A stretch of 64,000 bases of DNA from Belliella baltica DSM 15883 (GTDB taxonomy: Bacteria > Bacteroidota > Bacteroidia > Cytophagales > Cyclobacteriaceae): NCBI RefSeq assembly GCF_000265405.1, contig NC_018010.1:1798001-1862000 (forward strand), in the 5' to 3' direction. The position numbers and the translations under genes were made by a program. The notes beneath the pieces were generated by a model, which saw nothing but the letters and a program-made list of their open reading frames with translations, searched no databases and was not told where the DNA came from. This document shows positions 59,828 to 64,000 of the stretch, one piece after another. The stretch's first letter is position 1. Each line of letters opens with the position of its first letter.

Positions 59828-61375
59828 ATGAAAACAAAAAGCTTAAAAGGGATCATGCTACTAACAGCAATGTTGGTTTCTTTCTTTTCCCTAGCTCAAA
59901 ACCGCCTGATCGTAAATGCTGATCAAGGACATATTAAGATCAACAAGCATATCTACGGTCATTTTGCAGAGCACCTAGGAAGAAGTATTTACGGAGGTAT
60001 CTGGGTAGGTCCTGACTCTGATATTCCAAATGAAGATGGATACCGTAAAGATGTGATGCAAGCATTGATCAACTTGGAAATCCCAAATTTAAGATGGCCG
60101 GGAGGTTGTTTTGCTGATGAATATCACTGGACTGACGGGATTGGAGATCCTGCCGAAAGACCGAAAATGGTCAATACCCATTGGGGTGGCGTGACAGAGG
60201 ATAATTCTTTTGGAACACATGAATTCATGAATTTCGCCAAAAAAATCGGTACAGAACCTTATATCACAGGGAATGTAGGGAGTGGTTCTGTAGAGGAAAT
60301 GTCCAAGTGGATCGAGTACATCAATTTTGATGGGGTGAGTCCAATGGCTGATTTGAGAAAAAGAAATGGTCAAGACGAACCTTGGGGTATCAGATATTGG
60401 GGTGTTGGAAATGAAAGTTGGGGTTGTGGAGGAAATATGACTCCTGAGTACTATGCCAACGAGTATAGAAGATATGCAACCTACGCTAGAAATTATGGAG
60501 GGAATAAGCTCTATAAAATTGCTGGTGGTGCGAATAACTGGGATTATAACTGGACTGAAGTCTTGATGAAAAACATTCCTTTGTGGATGATGGATGGACT
60601 TTCTTTACATTATTATACCATTGCTGGATCCTGGGAAAACAAAAAATCAGCGACAGATTTTGACAAAGAAACTTACTTGGAGACGTTAAGAAAAGCTGCA
60701 TTTATCGATGATTTGATCAAACGTCATGGAACGATTATGGACAAATATGATCCTGAGAAGAGAATCGGAATGATCATCGACGAATGGGGAACTTGGTTTG
60801 AAGTAGAGCCGGGAACAAATCCTGGGTTCCTTTACCAACAAAATACCATGCGCGATGCTCATGTGGCGGCGATTTCTTTGAATATTTTCAATAAAAACGC
60901 AGACCGTGTTCACATGGCTAATCTTGCGCAGACTGTCAATGTCTTACAAGCGGTGATTTTGACAAATGAAACGGACATGATTTTGACACCAACTTATCAC
61001 GTTTTTGATCTTTATAAGCCTCACAAAGACGCGACTTTGATTTCTCATGATTTGAAGTCTGAAGAAGTGAGTTTCGGTAAGGAAAAAATGGAAGCATTAA
61101 ATATCTCTACTTCTAAATCTGCTGACGGAACAGTGAATATTAGTATTGCTAATATCAATCCGGATAAGAAAATCGACTTAGATGTAGTGTTAAGAGGAAT
61201 TGATGCAAAAACTGTGACTGCTGAATACATCACTGCTCCTGCGATCAATTCGCACAATACTTTTGAGAATAAGGAAGTAGTAAAAAAAGCTGCTTTCAAA
61301 GATTTCAAATTGAACAAAGAAAATCTCAAAATTTCTGTGCCAGCAAATGCAGTTTTGATGGTAAGAGTGAAATAA
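59828..61375 (+). CDS. Alpha-L-arabinofuranosidase, GH51
   Basis: A 515-residue GH51 enzyme that releases alpha-linked arabinofuranose from arabinan and arabinoxylan. A signal peptide ends after SLAQ (residue 24), so it is exported, probably to the periplasm. The catalytic acid/base is Glu196 in [11 protein letters not shown] and the nucleophile Glu319 in [28 protein letters not shown] and [14 protein letters not shown] are typical. The C-terminal beta domain is complete. It lies between the GH127/146 gene and araB with short gaps, so the arabinose it frees would pass to AraA and AraB. Confidence 0.95.
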   Translation: MKTKSLKGIMLLTAMLVSFFSLAQNRLIVNADQGHIKINKHIYGHFAEHLGRSIYGGIWVGPDSDIPNEDGYRKDVMQALINLEIPNLRWPGGCFADEYHWTDGIGDPAERPKMVNTHWGGVTEDNSFGTHEFMNFAKKIGTEPYITGNVGSGSVEEMSKWIEYINFDGVSPMADLRKRNGQDEPWGIRYWGVGNESWGCGGNMTPEYYANEYRRYATYARNYGGNKLYKIAGGANNWDYNWTEVLMKNIPLWMMDGLSLHYYTIAGSWENKKSATDFDKETYLETLRKAAFIDDLIKRHGTIMDKYDPEKRIGMIIDEWGTWFEVEPGTNPGFLYQQNTMRDAHVAAISLNIFNKNADRVHMANLAQTVNVLQAVILTNETDMILTPTYHVFDLYKPHKDATLISHDLKSEEVSFGKEKMEALNISTSKSADGTVNISIANINPDKKIDLDVVLRGIDAKTVTAEYITAPAINSHNTFENKEVVKKAAFKDFKLNKENLKISVPANAVLMVRVK

Positions 61376-61387
61376 ATAGGTGAAAAT

Positions 61388-63049
61388 ATGAATGATAAAT
61401 ATGTAATTGGTCTTGACTATGGTTCTGATTCCGTAAGAGCAGTTTTGGTAAATACGGAAGATGGAAACTGTCTAGCAAGCCATGTCTATTGGTATCCAAG
61501 ATGGAAAGCAGGCAAGTATTGTGATCCTGTATCCAATAGATTCAGACAACACCCTTTAGATCATCTGGAAGGACTGGAAGAGACTATTAAGGTGGTTTTG
61601 TCCAAGTCTGGAGTATCAAAAGAACAAGTGAATGCAATTTGTGTAGATACAACTGGCTCTTCCCCGATGCCGGTAGATGAAAAAGGAGTTTCTTTGGCTC
61701 TGAAGCCCGAGTTTGCAGAAAATCCCAATGCCATGATGGTCATTTGGAAAGATCATACTGCTATCAAAGAAGCAGACGAAATCAATCATGTCGCCCGAAC
61801 ATGGGGAGGTGAAGATTTCACAAAATATGAAGGAGGGATTTATTCTTCCGAATGGTTTTGGGCCAAAATTCTCCATGTTGTAAGAGAAGATGAAGCAGTA
61901 AAAAATGTAGCGTTTTCTTGGATGGAGCATTGTGATTTTATCACTGCCCATTTGATTGGAAATGAAGATCCCTTGAATTTCAAGAGAAGTCGATGCGCGG
62001 CTGGTCACAAAGCGCTATGGCATGAGTCCTGGGGCGGATTGCCACCAAAAGAATTTCTTGGCAAGTTTGATCCTTATTTGGCCGATTTAAAAGACAGGCT
62101 TTACACTGAAACTTACACTTCAGATGAAGTTGCTGGTAATTTAAGTAAAGAGTGGGCTGAGAAGCTTGGACTTTCTGAAGAAACAGTAATTTCTGTAGGG
62201 ACATTTGATGCACATGCGGGAGCAGTAGGAGGAGAGATTACCGAAAACACCTTGATCAAGGTGATGGGAACATCAACTTGCGATATCATGGTCACCAATA
62301 AAGAAAAGTTAGGAGATAAATTGATTCCAGGAATCTGTGGACAGGTAGATGGTTCTGTAATTCCTGGTACAATTGGCTTGGAAGCTGGTCAGTCTGGTTT
62401 TGGTGATGTGTTGGCATGGTTCAAAAATCTCCTACTTAAACCATCTCTGGAATTGATTGAGGCAAGTGAAATCTTAAATCAAGAGCAAAAAGAGAAATTA
62501 AAAACAGAACTTGATGATCAATTGATTGTCAAATTATCTGAAGAAGCATTAGCGATACCTGTTGAGGAATCTAAAATTGTAGCCTTGGATTGGATCAATG
62601 GCAGGAGAACTCCAGATGCCAACCAAGCACTCAAAGGCGCAATCAGAAACCTGAATATGGGTTCAGATGCTGCTCGGGTGTTTAAGTCCTTGGTAGAAGC
62701 GATTAGTTTTGGGTCAAAAAGCATCGTAGAGCGATTCCGTCAGGAAGGTGTTCAGATCGATGCAGTGATTGGTTTAGGAGGAGTTGCCAAAAAGTCAACT
62801 TTGGTGATGCAGACACTCGCAGACGTACTGAATATGCCGATCAAAGTAGCCACTTCCGACCAAGCCCCAGCTTTGGGTGCCGCCATGTATGCTTCAGTTG
62901 CTGCAGGCATTCATGCTGATACCGAATCCGCAATACAAGCCATGAGCAACGGCTTCGATAAAATCTACGAACCAATCCCAGCCAATGTTCTTGTATATGA
63001 AAAGCTTTATAGCAAGTATACGGAGTTCGGGAAACTAATTGAAGGATAA
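61388..63049 (+). CDS. araB: L-ribulokinase
   Basis: AraB phosphorylates L-ribulose to L-ribulose 5-phosphate. The 553-residue FGGY-family kinase has VIGLDYGSDSVRAVLV at the N-terminus (phosphate 1 motif), DTTGSSPMPVDEKG, GTFDAHAGAVGGE and VMGTSTCDI in the middle, and GLGGVAKKSTLVMQTLADVLN plus SDQAPALGAAMYASVAAG near the C-terminus. The length is that of ribulokinase rather than xylulokinase. It follows the GH51 gene by 12 bases. A four-helix-bundle pseudogene separates it from araD. Confidence 0.96.
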   Translation: MNDKYVIGLDYGSDSVRAVLVNTEDGNCLASHVYWYPRWKAGKYCDPVSNRFRQHPLDHLEGLEETIKVVLSKSGVSKEQVNAICVDTTGSSPMPVDEKGVSLALKPEFAENPNAMMVIWKDHTAIKEADEINHVARTWGGEDFTKYEGGIYSSEWFWAKILHVVREDEAVKNVAFSWMEHCDFITAHLIGNEDPLNFKRSRCAAGHKALWHESWGGLPPKEFLGKFDPYLADLKDRLYTETYTSDEVAGNLSKEWAEKLGLSEETVISVGTFDAHAGAVGGEITENTLIKVMGTSTCDIMVTNKEKLGDKLIPGICGQVDGSVIPGTIGLEAGQSGFGDVLAWFKNLLLKPSLELIEASEILNQEQKEKLKTELDDQLIVKLSEEALAIPVEESKIVALDWINGRRTPDANQALKGAIRNLNMGSDAARVFKSLVEAISFGSKSIVERFRQEGVQIDAVIGLGGVAKKSTLVMQTLADVLNMPIKVATSDQAPALGAAMYASVAAGIHADTESAIQAMSNGFDKIYEPIPANVLVYEKLYSKYTEFGKLIEG

Positions 63050-63105
63050 GTTGAGAAGGAGGAATTAGGAAGGATGAGGGAGGGATTAATTTTAGATTTT
63101 AGAAG

Positions 63106-63118
63106 GTAGATTTTAGAT
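63106..63118. repeat. Left inverted repeat of the four-helix-bundle cassette
   Basis: GTAGATTTTAGAT is an exact inverted copy of 63573-63585 on the other side of the pseudogene. The surroundings are rich in further TTTTAGA units. Confidence 0.65.
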
Positions 63119-63181
63119 TGAGTTGGAGATTGTGTAGATTTATTATGCTTTCAACATTTTTCAATTCTAATTTTTACATTT

Positions 63182-63552
63182 ATGCAAAGTCTAATTAAAC
63201 AAAGAGATTTGCTCTCGATGTAATTGATCTTATTGAATCACTTCCAAATTCAGTTTCAGTAAAAGCAATTTCCTATCAACTTGTCAAATCTGCGACTTCA
63301 GTAGGCGCAAATTACAGAGCTGTCTGCAGGGCAAGGAGTGATAATGAGTTTATTTCAAAACTTCAAATTGTCTTAGAAGAGGCAGATGAAAGTGGGTATT
63401 GGTTGGAATTAATTCAAGCTAAAGGCTGGGTTGATGTTTCAAGACAACTACAAGAGGCAAATGAATTATCAGCGATCTTTGTTTCGAGTCTGAAAACCAT
63501 TAAAAACAGATCAAACTCAAAAAATAAAGAAGAAAACAATCCTCTAAAATAA
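63182..63552 (+). pseudogene. Four-helix bundle protein, frameshifted
   Basis: The main frame reads RFALDVIDLIESLPNSVSVK, SATSVGANYRAVCRARSDNEF and EEADESGYWLELIQAKGW, which is the four-helix bundle (23S rRNA intervening-sequence protein) family, about 115 residues. It has no start codon: an in-frame stop at 63196-63198 lies just before ACAAAGAGATTT. The natural start ATG at 63182 (MQSLIKQ) is in another frame, so one indel near 63199-63205 explains both. The gene lies between araB and araD, flanked by inverted repeats, and may be a small mobile cassette. A sequencing error would also produce the shift. Confidence 0.75.
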
Positions 63553-63588
63553 TTGTAGATTTCAGATTTCAGATCTAAAATCTACAAT
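63552..63588. repeat. Hairpin/right inverted repeat of the cassette
   Basis: ATTGTAGATTT at 63552-63562 pairs with AAATCTACAAT at 63578-63588 in all 11 positions around a 15-base loop, and 63573-63585 is the inverted partner of 63106-63118. It lies 18 bases before araD, where it could also affect read-through from araB. Confidence 0.65.
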
Positions 63589-63605
63589 CTAAGATCTAAA
63601 ATTAA

Positions 63606-64000
63606 ATGTACAAAGAACTAAAACAAGCCTGCTACGAGGCGAATATGCAACTACCGAAATTGGATTTGGTGGTGTATACTTTTGGAAATGTAAGTGCCGT
63701 CGATAGAGAGAACGGCGTTTTCGCTATCAAACCAAGTGGTGTCCCTTATGAAGAATTGAAAGTGGAAGATATCGTCATCGTAGATTTTGACGCGAAAGTC
63801 GTAGAGGGGAAAATGCGCCCTTCTTCTGATACCAAAACCCATGCTTTTCTTTACAAACATTGGAAGCATATTGGTGGGATTTGCCATACGCATTCGACTT
63901 ATGCAGTTTCTTGGGCACAGGCGATTATGGATGTTCCTAATTTTGGAACTACCCACGCTGACCATCTTACTGCTGACATTCCCTGTGCACCTCCCATGGC
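63606..64000 (+). CDS. araD: L-ribulose-5-phosphate 4-epimerase, 3' end beyond window
   Basis: AraD converts L-ribulose 5-phosphate to D-xylulose 5-phosphate, the last step before the pentose phosphate pathway. The visible 131 residues include MYKELKQACYEANMQLPKL, LVVYTFGNVSAVDRENGVFA, KPSGVPYEEL, the phosphate-binding SSDTKTHAFLYKHW and the zinc ligands in CHTHSTYAVSWAQA. All are as in class II aldolase-type epimerases. The rest of the ~230-residue protein lies past the right edge. It completes araA, araB and araD within the locus. Confidence 0.94.
   Translation, partial: MYKELKQACYEANMQLPKLDLVVYTFGNVSAVDRENGVFAIKPSGVPYEELKVEDIVIVDFDAKVVEGKMRPSSDTKTHAFLYKHWKHIGGICHTHSTYAVSWAQAIMDVPNFGTTHADHLTADIPCAPPM

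Noticed and set aside
63061..63125. TTTTAGA-type repeats as a CRISPR array or microsatellite locus
   Set aside because: The units are irregular, have no spacers of constant size and no cas genes are near; they fit the cassette flank better.

Overview
The window is chromosomal DNA of a Bacteroidetes bacterium, most likely a member of the Cytophagales such as an Algoriphagus-like Cyclobacteriaceae. The reasons are the AT-rich sequence, the near absence of Shine-Dalgarno sequences, many promoters of the Bacteroidetes type (TTTG, 19-20 bases, TAnnTTTG), SusC-type and DUF4221-type proteins, and a NUDIX-type AraR regulator. The genus is an inference from general resemblance, not from a database search.

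Positions 1-4450 hold frr (cut by the left edge) and pyrH on the minus strand, a free-standing biotin carrier protein and a large M1 aminopeptidase lipoprotein. From 4500 to 38520 comes the translation and transcription superlocus on the plus strand: tRNA-Tyr, tRNA-Gly, tRNA-Thr, tuf, tRNA-Trp, secE, nusG, rplKAJL, rpoBC, a DUF3467 gene, rpsL, rpsG, fusA, rpsJ, then the S10/spc/alpha block from rplC to rplQ with secY, map, infA, rpmJ and rpoA, and finally carA and eno. Internal terminators and promoters divide it into units: tRNA-tuf, tRNA-Trp to rpoC with an attenuator-like hairpin pair before rpoB, str (rpsL-rpsJ), S10 (rplC onwards), a further promoter before rpsH, and carA-eno.

Positions 38600-51500 are a mixed accessory stretch: a small unknown protein, an MBOAT acyltransferase with an SGNH-like partner, a DegP/HtrA protease, an MscS-type channel, a MarR-YceI-dioxygenase-esterase module that resembles the Bacillus MhqR/MhqO/MhqD quinone-stress genes, a small secreted four-cysteine peptide followed by a DUF4221 lipoprotein, a membrane-anchored VOC protein, and a cluster of REP-like palindromes.

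Positions 51500-64000 form an L-arabinose/arabinan locus. On the minus strand are araR (a NUDIX-like regulator), a sodium:solute symporter and araA; on the plus strand are a chimeric SusC/GH43 remnant, a GH127/GH146 beta-L-arabinofuranosidase, a GH51 alpha-L-arabinofuranosidase, araB and the start of araD. Secreted enzymes would release arabinose, the symporter would import it, and AraA, AraB and AraD would convert it to xylulose 5-phosphate. Two features suggest recent decay or rearrangement: the SusC plug is fused in frame to the tail of a GH43 arabinanase, as if the rest of SusC, a presumed SusD and most of the enzyme had been deleted, and a frameshifted four-helix-bundle gene flanked by inverted repeats lies between araB and araD. 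Near-palindromes by araR and the symporter are candidate AraR operators. No rRNA, CRISPR array, insertion sequence or prophage was seen.
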